In this document: in pieces, positions 52,239-60,833 of the stretch
How positions within the stretch are numbered: position 1 is the first letter of the stretch
Layout of the letters: each line of letters opens with the position of its first letter
Source: DATBHM01 sp963772375
Lineage (GTDB): Bacteria; Actinomycetota; UBA4738; JACQTL01
Reading direction: 5' to 3'
Length of the DNA: 64,000 nucleotides
Assembly (NCBI GenBank): GCA_963772375.1
Contig: CAVYXG010000005.1
Location: forward strand, 744,001 to 808,000
Notes under the pieces: model-generated
What the model saw: only the letters and a program-made list of their open reading frames with translations
Database searches by the model: none
What the model was told of the DNA's origin: nothing
Made by a program: the position numbers and the translations under genes

Positions 52239-53044
52239 GGTTCCTCGCCGCCGAGCTCGCGGAGGGCCGCGCCGAGGAACCGGTAGGTCCACTCCTCGGC
52301 GAACGGCCGAGTGTCCGCGAACACGACCGGCACGTCGGGGTACCGCACCTGGAGCCGGGCGAGCACCTCGGGGAGCCAGCCCGGGCGGACGCGGTCGACC
52401 TTGAACAGGTCCGGATAGCGCCCCTCCACCACCACCGCGGCCGCCGGGAACGCACCGAGCTCGGCCATCTTGAACGCGAGCGAGCCGTCGACGAGCGCCT
52501 TCGACAGGTCGGCCATCGTCTTGCGCTCGACGCTGGCCAGGAGGGCCTCCCCACTCCGTACGGCGTAGTCGCCGGCCGGCAGAGCCGCCCGGACCACGGT
52601 GACCGAATCGTGCTTCGCGAACCGGTACGGGTAGCGCTCGCGGGTGTCCACCACGATCGTCCAGGCGTCGAGCCCGGCCGCCCGGCGCGTGGGAACGCGG
52701 ATCCCGGGCCGGGCCGTCCGGACGGCCTTCGCCGTCTGCCAGAAGATCGCCGGCCTCGAGCGAACGGTTGTGAAGACGAACTGCGCGCGGTTGTTGCGCG
52801 ACCGGTCGAGCACGAGGTCGATCGCCACCCCCCGGCGGCGGCAGACCCGCACGGGAACCGACTCGACCACGTCCGGGTCGCGCGGCCAGCCCTCCGCGGG
52901 GTGGCAGTAGACGCGCGAGGTGGCCGGCCACGGCTCGCGAGCCTTCAGCACGAGGCCGCCCTCGATGGGAAGCCGGAGCAGGAACGGCAGCGCGCTCTCC
53001 GGGTCGGGGTTCCTCGCGACGACGAACTCGTCCGGTCCGGCCAT
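52235..53044 (-). CDS. ERCC4-domain nuclease-like protein
   Basis: 269 residues from ATG 53044 (a GTG at 53062 is possible). The C-terminal half has the ERCC4 nuclease pattern: TIVVDTRERYPYRF, LPAGDYAVRSGEALLASVERKTMADLSKAL, and VVVEGRYPDLF. The D, E, R, K residues match the VDxRE...GDY...ERK metal site of XPF/Mus81 nucleases. The N-terminal half is not recognised. ERCC4 enzymes cut branched DNA; in bacteria such proteins are rare and poorly known. First gene of the three-gene module, ATGA overlap with the nucleotidyltransferase gene. Confidence 0.85.
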   Translation of the reverse strand: MAGPDEFVVARNPDPESALPFLLRLPIEGGLVLKAREPWPATSRVYCHPAEGWPRDPDVVESVPVRVCRRRGVAIDLVLDRSRNNRAQFVFTTVRSRPAIFWQTAKAVRTARPGIRVPTRRAAGLDAWTIVVDTRERYPYRFAKHDSVTVVRAALPAGDYAVRSGEALLASVERKTMADLSKALVDGSLAFKMAELGAFPAAAVVVEGRYPDLFKVDRVRPGWLPEVLARLQVRYPDVPVVFADTRPFAEEWTYRFLGAALRELGGEEP

Positions 53045-53093
53045 CGCGATCGATCTTGGCACGGCCTCGGGCCGCTCGCCCTCGTCGGCGGGC

Positions 53094-53612
53094 CTACTCC
53101 GGCCCGAGCGCGTCGATCGCGACCACCGAGGCCAGGATCAGGCCCTCGTCCTCGCCGCCCTCGATGGCGATGCCGTAGCTGTCCCGGATGGCGAACCACT
53201 TCTTCGAGACCTTGGCGACCCGCTGGCCGTCGCGCTCGATCTCGTATTCGTGCTCGAGGAGGCGGCCGTGGGCCTTGAGGTCCTTGCCGCCCTCCACCTC
53301 GATGGCGAACCGGTCGCCCCACCCCGCCGCCCTCCGCACCGTGGCCAGGGTCGTGCCGTCGCGTTCGATCCGGAACTTGTCCCGCAGCGTGAGCTTGCGT
53401 TCCCGGATGGTCGCCATCTCGCGGCCGTTCGCGTCCTCGAGCACCCACTCGTCCCGGACCCGCATCGCCTTGCCGTCCACGTGGTAGACCTTCCGGCCGG
53501 AGTCGTCCTCGATCCAGTAGTCGTCGCCGATCGTCATCAGGTCGCTCCGCATCACGAGCTTGCGCCCCTGGGGCTCGTCCTGCTGCCTGTCGCTGTCCCT
53601 GCTCAACGTCAC
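53094..53612 (-). CDS. LURP-one-related (tubby-like) protein
   Basis: 172 residues from GTG 53612 with GAGGAGG five bases upstream. The protein is a run of beta-strands with the LOR pattern: LVMRSDLMTIGDDYWIEDDSGRKVYHVDGKAMRVRDEWVLED, then MATIRERKLTLRDKFRIE, FAIEVEGGKDLKAHGRLLEHEYEIERDG and YGIAIEGGEDEGLILA. LURP-one proteins form a closed 12-strand barrel around a helix and may bind lipid or phosphoinositide; function in bacteria is unknown. Divergent from the SnoaL-like gene. Confidence 0.9.
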   Translation of the reverse strand: MTLSRDSDRQQDEPQGRKLVMRSDLMTIGDDYWIEDDSGRKVYHVDGKAMRVRDEWVLEDANGREMATIRERKLTLRDKFRIERDGTTLATVRRAAGWGDRFAIEVEGGKDLKAHGRLLEHEYEIERDGQRVAKVSKKWFAIRDSYGIAIEGGEDEGLILASVVAIDALGPE

Positions 53613-53760
53613 GGCGGCCTCCTCGAGCCTGTTCGATTTGCGAAAACGGAAGATCCGGCGAAGTCTCCCATCCGGAGGAGTGCCGGGGAAGAGCGGTTCA
53701 TACTGATGTGAGCCCGCGGCAGCATGGCCATCGAACGGGCGACGGGAGCACGAACGAACG

Positions 53761-54288
53761 ATGACCGAAGACCATTCCGACGCAACGATCGCCGAGGTCG
53801 CGGCCGCGGTCCGGCGCGACATGGGGGCCGCCGCCCCGGACCCGCGAGCCGGTCCCGGCGAGGCCGAGCCGAACGCGAGCGGGGTGCTGGCCACCGTCTA
53901 CCGGTGGTTCGACGCGTGGAACGCCCGCGACGCGGATGCCGTGGTCGCGCTGATGGCGGACCGCGGTGCGTTCACAGAACCGGCCACCGACGGGCCCGTT
54001 CGTGGCGAGGCGCTGGCCGCCCGCGTCCTGTCGATGGTCGCGCAGTTCCCGGACCTGTCGTTCGACCTGCTGGTCGAGTCCGTGATCGCCCCCAACACGG
54101 CAATGGCGGAGTGGCTCCTGCGGGGAACCGACGCGACGCTCGGCCGGGCGGTGGCGGTGCCGGGCATCGACGTCGTCGTCGTCCGCGACGGCCGCGTGCT
54201 GGTGGCGCGGCGATTGTTCGACCGCTTGATGCTCTACGAACAGCTGGGCCTGTCCGTGGTGCTCATGCCGGGCGACGAGGCGCCTTGA
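53761..54288 (+). CDS. SnoaL-like (NTF2-fold) protein
   Basis: 175 residues. N-terminal 40 residues are Ala-rich and acidic. The NTF2/SnoaL core begins VLATVYRWFDAWNARDADAVVALMADRGAFTEPAT, and continues with FPDLSFDLLVESVIAPNTAMAEWLLRGTD and VVRDGRVLVARRLFD. Such small barrels act as isomerases, hydrolases or ligand traps; no catalytic residues can be assigned. TACTGAT at about 53700 is a fitting -10. Its C-terminus is followed by a 26-base tandem duplication in the intergenic DNA. Confidence 0.82.
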   Translation: MTEDHSDATIAEVAAAVRRDMGAAAPDPRAGPGEAEPNASGVLATVYRWFDAWNARDADAVVALMADRGAFTEPATDGPVRGEALAARVLSMVAQFPDLSFDLLVESVIAPNTAMAEWLLRGTDATLGRAVAVPGIDVVVVRDGRVLVARRLFDRLMLYEQLGLSVVLMPGDEAP

Positions 54289-54322
54289 CGCCGCTCGAAC
54301 TGCGTCCATGGATTCAACTGCC

Positions 54323-54376
54323 CTGACACCTCAGGACGCTGCCTCGAGCTGACACCTCAGGACGCTGCATCGAGCT
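54323..54376. repeat. Tandem 26-base duplication at the 3' end of the MmcQ gene
   Basis: CTGACACCTCAGGACGCTGC occurs at 54323-54342 and again at 54349-54368, a 26-base offset; the copies agree over 28 bases except one base (C at 54343, A at 54369). The second copy contains the MmcQ stop codon and last codons, so the gene could have been lengthened or shortened by one unit. It looks like a recent slippage duplication. Confidence 0.75.
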
Positions 54377-54728
54377 CCTTCACCAGGCGCTTCGGGGCGA
54401 CCCGGCGGTAGCTCTCCTCGACCCAGTCCTTGAGCACGGCGAGCGGCGGCTGGCCCGGCTTCCCCAGGAAGATCGAGACCCACCCGGCCTTCCCGAGGCC
54501 GTAGCCGGTCGGCGATGCGCCCGGGACCGCGAGCGCCTGCTCGAGCGACTCGTCGAGCTTCACGGCGATGCCGATGTCGGGCGTTCCCTCGCCGGCCCCG
54601 AAGAACACGAAGATCTTGCCGTTGACCTTGGCGACCGACTCGCCCCACGGGTGATCCTCGACCACGCCCGGGAACGTCAGCGCGTGCGCCAGCAGCGCGT
54701 TCCGGGTCCGACGAGGGTCGCTCGGCAT
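54357..54728 (-). CDS. MmcQ/YjbR-family protein
   Basis: 123 residues. Typical MmcQ/YjbR opening: LAHALTFPGVVEDHPWGESVAKVNGKIFVFFG, then VKLDESLEQALAVPGASPTGYGLGKAGWVSIFL and VLKDWVEESYRRVAPKRLVKEL. The fold resembles the DNA-binding CyaY-like domain; function is unproved. TAGGCT 13 bases upstream (54746-54741) suggests a near-leaderless mRNA. The gene ends inside the second copy of a 26-base tandem duplication. Confidence 0.92.
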   Translation of the reverse strand: MPSDPRRTRNALLAHALTFPGVVEDHPWGESVAKVNGKIFVFFGAGEGTPDIGIAVKLDESLEQALAVPGASPTGYGLGKAGWVSIFLGKPGQPPLAVLKDWVEESYRRVAPKRLVKELDAAS

Positions 54729-54756
54729 GGCTCGGCGCCGAGCCTACCGTGGGGAA

Positions 54757-55983
54757 TCAGTTGAGGTTGTAGGCGAGCTCCTCCGACATCTCGGTGTCCA
54801 GCCCGGCGAACTCCACCTCGTCGTCCACGCGCACGCGCTCGAACCGGTCGAGAGCCTTGAGGATGAGCCACGTCAGGACGAACGCGTACGCCGCCACGAG
54901 GGCGGTCGCGGCGACCTGCTTGCCGAAGAACGCCGCGTTGCCGGCGAGCAGCCCGTCGGCGCCGGCCGGATTCACCGTGAGGTACGCGAACACCCCCACG
55001 AGGATCGTTCCGAGCACGCCGCCGACGCCGTGCGCTCCCCACACGTCCAGGGCGTCGTCCCACCTGCGCCGCTCCCGGAACACGACCGCCAGGTAGCAGA
55101 TCGAACCGGCGGCCAGCCCGATGACGAAGGCTGCCCAGGTCGGGATGTAGCCCGCGGCCGGAGTGATGCAGGCCAGGCCGGCCACCGCGCCGGTGAACGC
55201 CCCGACCAGGCTGGGCTTGCCGTCCCGCCACCACGTGATCGCGAGCCAGGTGCACATCGCGATCGACCCGGCGATGTCGGTGTTGACGAACGCCTGCGCA
55301 GCGACGCCGTTCGCCGCCAGTGCCGACCCCGCGTTGAACCCGAACCAGCCGAACCAGAGCAGCCCGGTTCCCAGGGCCACGAAGGCGACATTGTGGGGGA
55401 CCGTCTTCTCGCCCGGCGCGAACTTGCGCGCGCCGACGACCCAGACGCTGGCCAGCGCCGCGAACCCCGCGCTGGTGTGCACGACCAGCCCCCCGGCGAA
55501 GTCGAGCGCGCCCCACGTCGCGAGGAACCCGCCGCCCCACAGCCAGTGCGCGAGCGGGATGTACACGAGGAAGCTCCACAGCACCAGGAACTTCAGGTAG
55601 CTCTTGAACTTCACCCGGTCCGCGAACGCGCCGGTGATGAGCGCCGGCGTGATGATCGCGAACATCTCCTGGAACGTGAAATGCGCGAGTGCCGGGATCG
55701 TCGGCGCCCACGGACCGGGCGTCTGGCCGACGTTCTTCAGGAAGGCCCAGTCGAGGTTCCCGATGAACCCGCCGTGCCCGCCCGAGAACGCGAGCGAGTA
55801 CCCGACGGCGACCCAGATGAACGTCACGACGCCCATCGAGATGAAGCTCTGCATCACCATCGACAGGAAGTTCTTCCGGCGGACCAGCCCGCCGTAGAAG
55901 AACGCCAGCCCCGGCGTCATCAGCGCGACGAGTGCGGCGCTGACGAGGACGAACGCGGTGTCTCCCGCGTTGATCATGGCCAC
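54757..55983 (-). CDS. amt: Ammonium transporter (Amt)
   Basis: 408 residues, 11 membrane helices. Pore signatures: FFYGGLVRRKNFLSMVMQSF, the first pore His in LVVHTSAGFAALASVWVVG, and the second in DVWGAHGVGGVLGTILVG; AGFLAT-like gate residues FTFQEMFAIITPALITGAFADR. Amt takes up ammonium/ammonia from the medium. GlnK (PII) is usually encoded behind amt but is not here; the downstream gene is MmcQ. The GAGGGG ribosome site precedes the ATG. The divergent GT39 gene lies 219 bases away. Confidence 0.96.
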   Translation of the reverse strand: MAMINAGDTAFVLVSAALVALMTPGLAFFYGGLVRRKNFLSMVMQSFISMGVVTFIWVAVGYSLAFSGGHGGFIGNLDWAFLKNVGQTPGPWAPTIPALAHFTFQEMFAIITPALITGAFADRVKFKSYLKFLVLWSFLVYIPLAHWLWGGGFLATWGALDFAGGLVVHTSAGFAALASVWVVGARKFAPGEKTVPHNVAFVALGTGLLWFGWFGFNAGSALAANGVAAQAFVNTDIAGSIAMCTWLAITWWRDGKPSLVGAFTGAVAGLACITPAAGYIPTWAAFVIGLAAGSICYLAVVFRERRRWDDALDVWGAHGVGGVLGTILVGVFAYLTVNPAGADGLLAGNAAFFGKQVAATALVAAYAFVLTWLILKALDRFERVRVDDEVEFAGLDTEMSEELAYNLN

Positions 55984-56202
55984 CCCTCTTCCACCGCCCG
56001 GCGTGGTCGCGGTCGCTCCTGGAACCGCCTGCTACTGGCGACACGCGTCGAGCTCACCCGGCTCGTGGGCCGCTCGATCGAGGGCCCCGGTCTCGCGCGC
56101 GCGATCCTAGTCCCCGGTCGCGAACGGGGCGAGCCGCCGTCAGGCCCGGGTGGCCTTCGGCGCGAGCGATCGGCGGCGTCCGGCCACCCGACGCCGGGAA
56201 CG

Positions 56203-57855
56203 ATGCAGTTGACGTTCGTGCCGGGCATCGGGTGGAGTGCCCTCGTGACCGGGGACCGAACGGGTCCGTCGTCGGCGGAAGCCGGCGAGCCGGACGCGCA
56301 GCCGGGCGATGCACCTCCGTCCGGCTTGCCGGCGGCTGACGTCCGGCCGTTCGCATGGCAACCCGTCCTCGCGGCGGCGGGGCTCGCGTTCGTCATCCTG
56401 ATGGCCACCGCTGCGCGGTACGGGTTCCACCGGGACGAGCTGTACTTCCTCGAGGCCTCGCGCCACATGGCGTGGGGCTACGTCGACCAGCCGCCGCTCT
56501 CGGTCGGGGCGATGTGGCTGGCGCGGCACCTGTTCGGGACCTCGCTCGTCGGCATCCGCCTGTTCCCGGCGGTGGCGGTCGCGGGCGCGGTCGTCCTCGC
56601 CGCCCTGGTCTGCCGGGAGCTCGGCGGCTCGCGGTTCGCGCAGGGGATGACGGCGCTGCTGATGGCGACCTCGCCGTTCCTGATCATCGGGCACCTCGCC
56701 GGGCCGACGGCGTACGACCTGGTCGGGTGGCTCGCGCTGTCCGTGCTGGTGCTCCGCATCCTGCGGACGGGGCGCGAGCGGCTGTGGATCGCCGCCGGCG
56801 CGGTTGCCGGATGTTCCCTGCTCGCCAAGGAGACGGTCCTGTTCCTGGCCGGTGCGCTGGTGATCGGGCTGCTGGTGAACCGCCAATGGCGGGTGTTCCG
56901 GAGCGGTTGGCTCTGGCTGGGTGCGGCGATCGCCGTGGTCATCTGGTCGCCGAACCTCGTCTGGGAGGTCCAGAACCACTGGCCCGCGGTCGAGATGTCC
57001 CGGAGCCTCCGCGCCGATCACGGCGGGCTCGGGAACTCGGCGAAGTTCGTCGGGATCCAGTTGCTGCTGCCGGGGTGGTGGACGCTGCCGGTGTGGGTCG
57101 CCGGACTGCTGGCGCTGCTGCGCGAGGCGCGCTTGCGGTGGGCGCGGACGTTCGGGATCGCCTACCTGGTCCTGTACGTGCTGATCGGGATCACGATCGG
57201 GGACCGGCCGTACTATCTCGCACCGCTGTACGGCGTCCTGTTCGCCGCCGGGGCGATCGTCGCCGGCGAGGTCGTCGCGGGCGTCCGGCGGTTCTGGTCG
57301 ACCCGTCGCCCCCGGCGGCGTCTCGTGTGGAGGACGAAGCGCCGGGCGACCGTGTTCGTGATCGCGGCGGGGGTGCTCGACCTCGCGATCGCGCTGCCGG
57401 TGCTCCCGGCGAGCTGGCTGGCGACCGTTCCGCTGCAGAAGATCAACTACAACCTGGGGGAGGAGATCGGCTGGCCCGAGTTCATGTCGACGGTCGCCGG
57501 CGTGTGGCATTCGCTTCCGCCGGACGAGCGGGCGCACGCGGTGATCCTCACGTCGAACTACGGCGAGGCCGGCGCGATCGACCTGTACGGGCCGGGGCTC
57601 GGGCTACCGACGGCGTTCAGCGGCCACAACAACTGGTGGTGGTGGGGGCGGCCGCCGGACGCGACGACCACCGTGGTCACCGTTGGCATGGACCCGGTCT
57701 ACCTGCGGCAGTACTTCCGGGAGTCGTCCGTCGTGGCGACGGTCCGCAACCCGGCCGGCGTCGAGAACGACGAGGAGGGCCAGCCGGTGGCGATCGCTCG
57801 CGGGCCCCGACTGCCGTGGCCACGGCTGTGGCCGCTCCTGCGGCACTACGACTGA
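56203..57855 (+). CDS. GT39-type membrane glycosyltransferase (PMT/ArnT-like)
   Basis: 550 residues, ATG 56203 with GGGAAC upstream. About 11-13 membrane helices after a 45-residue cytoplasmic tail. The first outer loop has GFHRDELYFLEASRHMAWGYVDQPPL, the acidic DE motif used by GT-C polyprenyl-phosphate-sugar transferases. Further KETVLFLAGALVIGLLV and WSPNLVWEVQNHWPAVEM are family-like. It probably moves a sugar from a lipid carrier to a protein, lipid or arabinan-like acceptor outside the membrane; the acceptor is unknown. Confidence 0.88.
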   Translation: MQLTFVPGIGWSALVTGDRTGPSSAEAGEPDAQPGDAPPSGLPAADVRPFAWQPVLAAAGLAFVILMATAARYGFHRDELYFLEASRHMAWGYVDQPPLSVGAMWLARHLFGTSLVGIRLFPAVAVAGAVVLAALVCRELGGSRFAQGMTALLMATSPFLIIGHLAGPTAYDLVGWLALSVLVLRILRTGRERLWIAAGAVAGCSLLAKETVLFLAGALVIGLLVNRQWRVFRSGWLWLGAAIAVVIWSPNLVWEVQNHWPAVEMSRSLRADHGGLGNSAKFVGIQLLLPGWWTLPVWVAGLLALLREARLRWARTFGIAYLVLYVLIGITIGDRPYYLAPLYGVLFAAGAIVAGEVVAGVRRFWSTRRPRRRLVWRTKRRATVFVIAAGVLDLAIALPVLPASWLATVPLQKINYNLGEEIGWPEFMSTVAGVWHSLPPDERAHAVILTSNYGEAGAIDLYGPGLGLPTAFSGHNNWWWWGRPPDATTTVVTVGMDPVYLRQYFRESSVVATVRNPAGVENDEEGQPVAIARGPRLPWPRLWPLLRHYD

Positions 57856-57900
57856 TCGGCGGGGGGCGCCCTGACGAACCCTCGGCGCGCCGTTCCTCAG

Positions 57901-58407
57901 TCAGCTTCCGGAGACCTCCAGCCGGACGTCCACGGCGCGCCGGACGGCGTCGACCACCGGGCACCGGTCGACGCCCCGCCGGATCGCCGCCTCGAGGGCT
58001 GCCGGGTCAGCGCCGTCCGCCATCGCGCTCACGCGGATGGCGAGCGACAGCGGGCCGGCCGGGGTGTCCGAGTCCATCCCCAGGATGCCGCGGTCGTCGG
58101 ACTCGCCGTCGACCTCGACCGAGAGCGAGCCGAGCGCGATGCCGTCTCGCGCGGCCTCCATGGCCACGAGGCTGGCAGCACACGAGGCCACGGCGGCGCG
58201 GAACAGCCATCCCGGCGACGTTCCCCCGCCCCCACCCACGGCGGACGGCATGTCGGTCGTGACCGCTTCCCCCCCGGGACCCGAGACGCGGAACCGCAGG
58301 CCCTCGTCGAGCACGGCCGTCGCCACCGAGTCCGTGGAACGGGCCTCGTCCGGGTGGTCGGTCAGGTATTCGACGGCGCCCTCGATCGACTCCTTGATGT
58401 GGTGCAT
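57901..58407 (-). CDS. OsmC-family protein
   Basis: 168 residues from ATG 58407 with AGGAGGTGAGGGG directly upstream. OsmC pattern: VSGPGGEAVTTDMPSAVGGGGGTSPGWLFRAAVASCAASLVAMEAARDGI, with one Cys in ASCAAS and the second in DRCPVVDAV, the pair that gives OsmC proteins their thiol-peroxidase activity. It would reduce organic hydroperoxides. Convergent with the GT39 gene (45 bases) and 50 bases after the cyclase gene's stop on the same strand. Confidence 0.93.
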   Translation of the reverse strand: MHHIKESIEGAVEYLTDHPDEARSTDSVATAVLDEGLRFRVSGPGGEAVTTDMPSAVGGGGGTSPGWLFRAAVASCAASLVAMEAARDGIALGSLSVEVDGESDDRGILGMDSDTPAGPLSLAIRVSAMADGADPAALEAAIRRGVDRCPVVDAVRRAVDVRLEVSGS

Positions 58408-58457
58408 CCCCTCACCTCCTGCGCCGGATGGTAGCCGGAGGTCGCTGCGAGGCGGGT

Positions 58458-59681
58458 TCATGCTTCGTTCGTCGAGGCCTCGAAGACGGGGACCGGTTCG
58501 GCGAAGCCCTTGAGCTCCAGTGATCCCATCTCAGTGAACCGAACCCCGGTGTCCTCGCGGAGCGCGTCGACGGTGGGCTCGTTCACCAGGACGTGGCCGG
58601 CCGCCGCGTGGGCCGAGAGCCGGGCGGCCATGTTCACCGTTCGCCCGAAGTAGTCGCCTGCGTAGGCCACGACGCGGCCCGCCGCGATCCCGACGTGGGT
58701 GGGGGGCAGCCCCGCGACGGGGACGGCCTCGACCAGCCGCAGCGCCGCGCCCACCGCGCTGCCGGCGTCGCGGAAGGAAACCATCACACCGTCACCGAGC
58801 CACTTCACCGGCGTTCCGCCCCGGGCCAGGGCCTCCCGCTCGACGATCCCGGCGAACGTGGACGCCGCCTGCACCGCCGCTGCGTCGCCGCGCTCCTCGG
58901 TGAGGCTCGTATAGCCGGCGAGGTCGACGAAGGCCATGGCCGGGAGGCGTTCGGGCCGGCCCAGGCGGCCGCTCCGTTCGAGGTCGTCCTCGATGTGCTC
59001 GACGAGGTGCTCCGTCCACTGGAGCTCCTGCTGCCGCCGAACCAGGGCGATGATCGTCCGGTCGACGAGCGCGTTGAACTGGCCGGCCATCACGGAGGCC
59101 GCCTCCATGGCCTCGGCTTGCGTCATCCCCCGGTCGAGGAACGGCTGCTCGAAGCGCTCGTGCCAGACCTCGTTCTCGGCCTGGGTGAGCCGGCGGATCC
59201 CGTCCGCGTAGGCGCGCCCCAGCCGCACGAACCACGTCTCGTCCATCACCCCGGTGTCGAACGAGAGCCGAAGGAGGGGCACGATCTCGAGCTCGTCCTC
59301 GCGGATGTTGGTGTCGGGTTCCATCGGAGCGAACCCCATCGCCTCGAGCGTGGCCCGCATCGCCCCGAACTCGAGCCCGTTCTCCTCGGCCACTTCGCGG
59401 TAGGTCCGTGGTGAGCGCTCTGCCCACCGCCGGTAGACCGGGGCGTCGAGGAACGCGAAGGAAAGCCGTCGTTCCCGGACGGACTCGGCGATGGCATCCA
59501 GGGGCAGCCCCGCGCGTTCGCAGGCGACGCCCAGGAGGACGCGCCGGACGTCGCCTCCGCCGTACCGTTCGCCGGAGGAGAGGAGGCCGAGTGCGGCCAT
59601 CCGCTCGACGTCGGCCACGTCGACACCAGCTCGAACGGCGACCTCGGCAGCCGACAGCGGCTCGGACCTCGAATCAGCCAT
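58458..59681 (-). CDS. Class III adenylate/guanylate cyclase with MerR-like N-terminus
   Basis: 407 residues from ATG 59681; TACCAT nine bases upstream and no ribosome site suggest a leaderless mRNA. Residues 1-75 look like a MerR helix-turn-helix (LSAAEVAVRAGVDVADVERMAALGLLSSGERYGGGDVRRVLL). Residues 90-200 are a helical regulatory region. The cyclase domain (220-385) has MAFVDLAGYTSLTEERGD with metal Asp, KWLGDGVMVSFRD with the second Asp, and DYFGRTVNMAARLSAHA. It would make cAMP (or cGMP). Confidence 0.9.
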   Translation of the reverse strand: MADSRSEPLSAAEVAVRAGVDVADVERMAALGLLSSGERYGGGDVRRVLLGVACERAGLPLDAIAESVRERRLSFAFLDAPVYRRWAERSPRTYREVAEENGLEFGAMRATLEAMGFAPMEPDTNIREDELEIVPLLRLSFDTGVMDETWFVRLGRAYADGIRRLTQAENEVWHERFEQPFLDRGMTQAEAMEAASVMAGQFNALVDRTIIALVRRQQELQWTEHLVEHIEDDLERSGRLGRPERLPAMAFVDLAGYTSLTEERGDAAAVQAASTFAGIVEREALARGGTPVKWLGDGVMVSFRDAGSAVGAALRLVEAVPVAGLPPTHVGIAAGRVVAYAGDYFGRTVNMAARLSAHAAAGHVLVNEPTVDALREDTGVRFTEMGSLELKGFAEPVPVFEASTNEA

Positions 59682-59689
59682 CGCCAGAG

Positions 59690-59695
59690 ATGGTA
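59690..59695 (-). promoter_or_regulatory. Leaderless-type -10 box (TACCAT) of the cyclase gene
   Basis: On the minus strand TACCAT is followed by eight bases and then the ATG at 59681. The absence of a ribosome site and the spacing suggest initiation at the start codon and support this start rather than the longer frame upstream. Confidence 0.45.
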
Positions 59696-59841
59696 CGGAT
59701 GGTGGTCGGCGCCCGCCGACGCGCCAGGCAGTCGCGTCGCGTGGTGAACCTTTCGGGGGCACGGCGGCCACGAGATGGCGTTGCTCGGCGACGGGTTCAT
59801 GGCAGCGGGGTTGAGGTTGAACCGCTGGGACGAATGGCGCC

Positions 59842-60768
59842 ATGCTCCGCGCCGTGCTCCGAGATGACGATGCCCTCCTGCGCGAACATGCCATCGCCTG
59901 GGTCAATGCGATCGCAGACCGTTCGGGCGGAGTGGTTCGCCGAAGCGAGCTCGAGAGCTTCGAGTTCCAGGGTGTCCGGGTCCCCCTGATCGCTCGGCAG
60001 CAAGGGATCTGGAAACCGCGGCAGCTCGACGCTGCGCTGAGCTTCCTCACGACGTGGACCCGGCCTGGCCATCCGCCGCCGTACGAAGACGAGATCGGAG
60101 ATGACGGCTACCCGCGCTACAAATGGCGCGGAACCGATCCGGATCATCGAGACAACGTGGCGCTCCGCCGGGCGATGGAGCTTCAGAAGCCGCTCATCTG
60201 GTACATCGGCCAAGCGCCCGGCCTCTTCACGCCGCTCGCGCCCGTATGGGTTGCTGGCGAGGAACCCCAGCGGCACGAGTTCGTGGTTTCGTTTGATGAC
60301 TGGATGCGGGTCGGCTGGCGGCCGGGCCTGTCATCGACCTCGACGTTCGACCCGGTTCGTCGCTACGCCCAAGTGATCGTGAGACAGCGACTCCACCAGC
60401 GGCCGTTCCGCGATCGGGTGCTCCTGGCATACCAGGAGCGATGTGCTCTTTGCCGGCTTCGGCATCCTCCGCTCCTCGACGCCGCGCACATCAAAGAAGA
60501 CGCGGACGGCGGTGAGCCGGTGGTCACGAACGGCATGGCGATGTGCGCGATCCACCATCGTGCGTTCGACGCGCACGTCCTTACCGTTCGGCCCGACTAC
60601 CGCATCGAGATCAGCCCGAGGGTGCTGGAAGAGCAGGACGGACCGACGCTCCGCTACGCGTTGCAGAGTCTCCATGGCGAACCGATCACGCTCCCGCGTC
60701 ATCGAGCGGAGCGGCCGGACCGGGACCTTCTCGAGGAACGCCTGCAGCGTTTCCGGGCGGCCGTGTAG
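59842..60768 (+). CDS. HNH endonuclease (putative restriction-type)
   Basis: 308 residues. The N-terminal 180 residues contain a winged-helix-like start (HAIAWVNAIADRSGGVVRRSEL) and an aromatic-rich region (KWRGTDPDHRDNVALRRAMELQKPLIWYIGQAPGLFTP). The C-terminal HNH_2 domain is complete: CALCRLRHPPLLDAAHIKEDADGGEPVVTNGMAMCAIHHRAFDAHVL, with two Cys-x2-Cys-like ligands and the HN-H histidines. The layout resembles solitary HNH nucleases often called putative restriction endonucleases. No methyltransferase is adjacent, and its codon use looks a little less GC-rich than the neighbours. Confidence 0.88.
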   Translation: MLRAVLRDDDALLREHAIAWVNAIADRSGGVVRRSELESFEFQGVRVPLIARQQGIWKPRQLDAALSFLTTWTRPGHPPPYEDEIGDDGYPRYKWRGTDPDHRDNVALRRAMELQKPLIWYIGQAPGLFTPLAPVWVAGEEPQRHEFVVSFDDWMRVGWRPGLSSTSTFDPVRRYAQVIVRQRLHQRPFRDRVLLAYQERCALCRLRHPPLLDAAHIKEDADGGEPVVTNGMAMCAIHHRAFDAHVLTVRPDYRIEISPRVLEEQDGPTLRYALQSLHGEPITLPRHRAERPDRDLLEERLQRFRAAV

Positions 60769-60833
60769 CCGAGTGGCGACCAGCCTCGATCCAGATGAAT
60801 GTTCGGCGACGCTCCGCCGGGCCGTCGTGCGGT

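Noticed and set aside
54727..56202. A possible N-terminal extension of the GT39 gene by over 490 residues
   Set aside because: The extension is antisense to the ammonium transporter and lacks protein-like features; ATG 56203 is a natural start.
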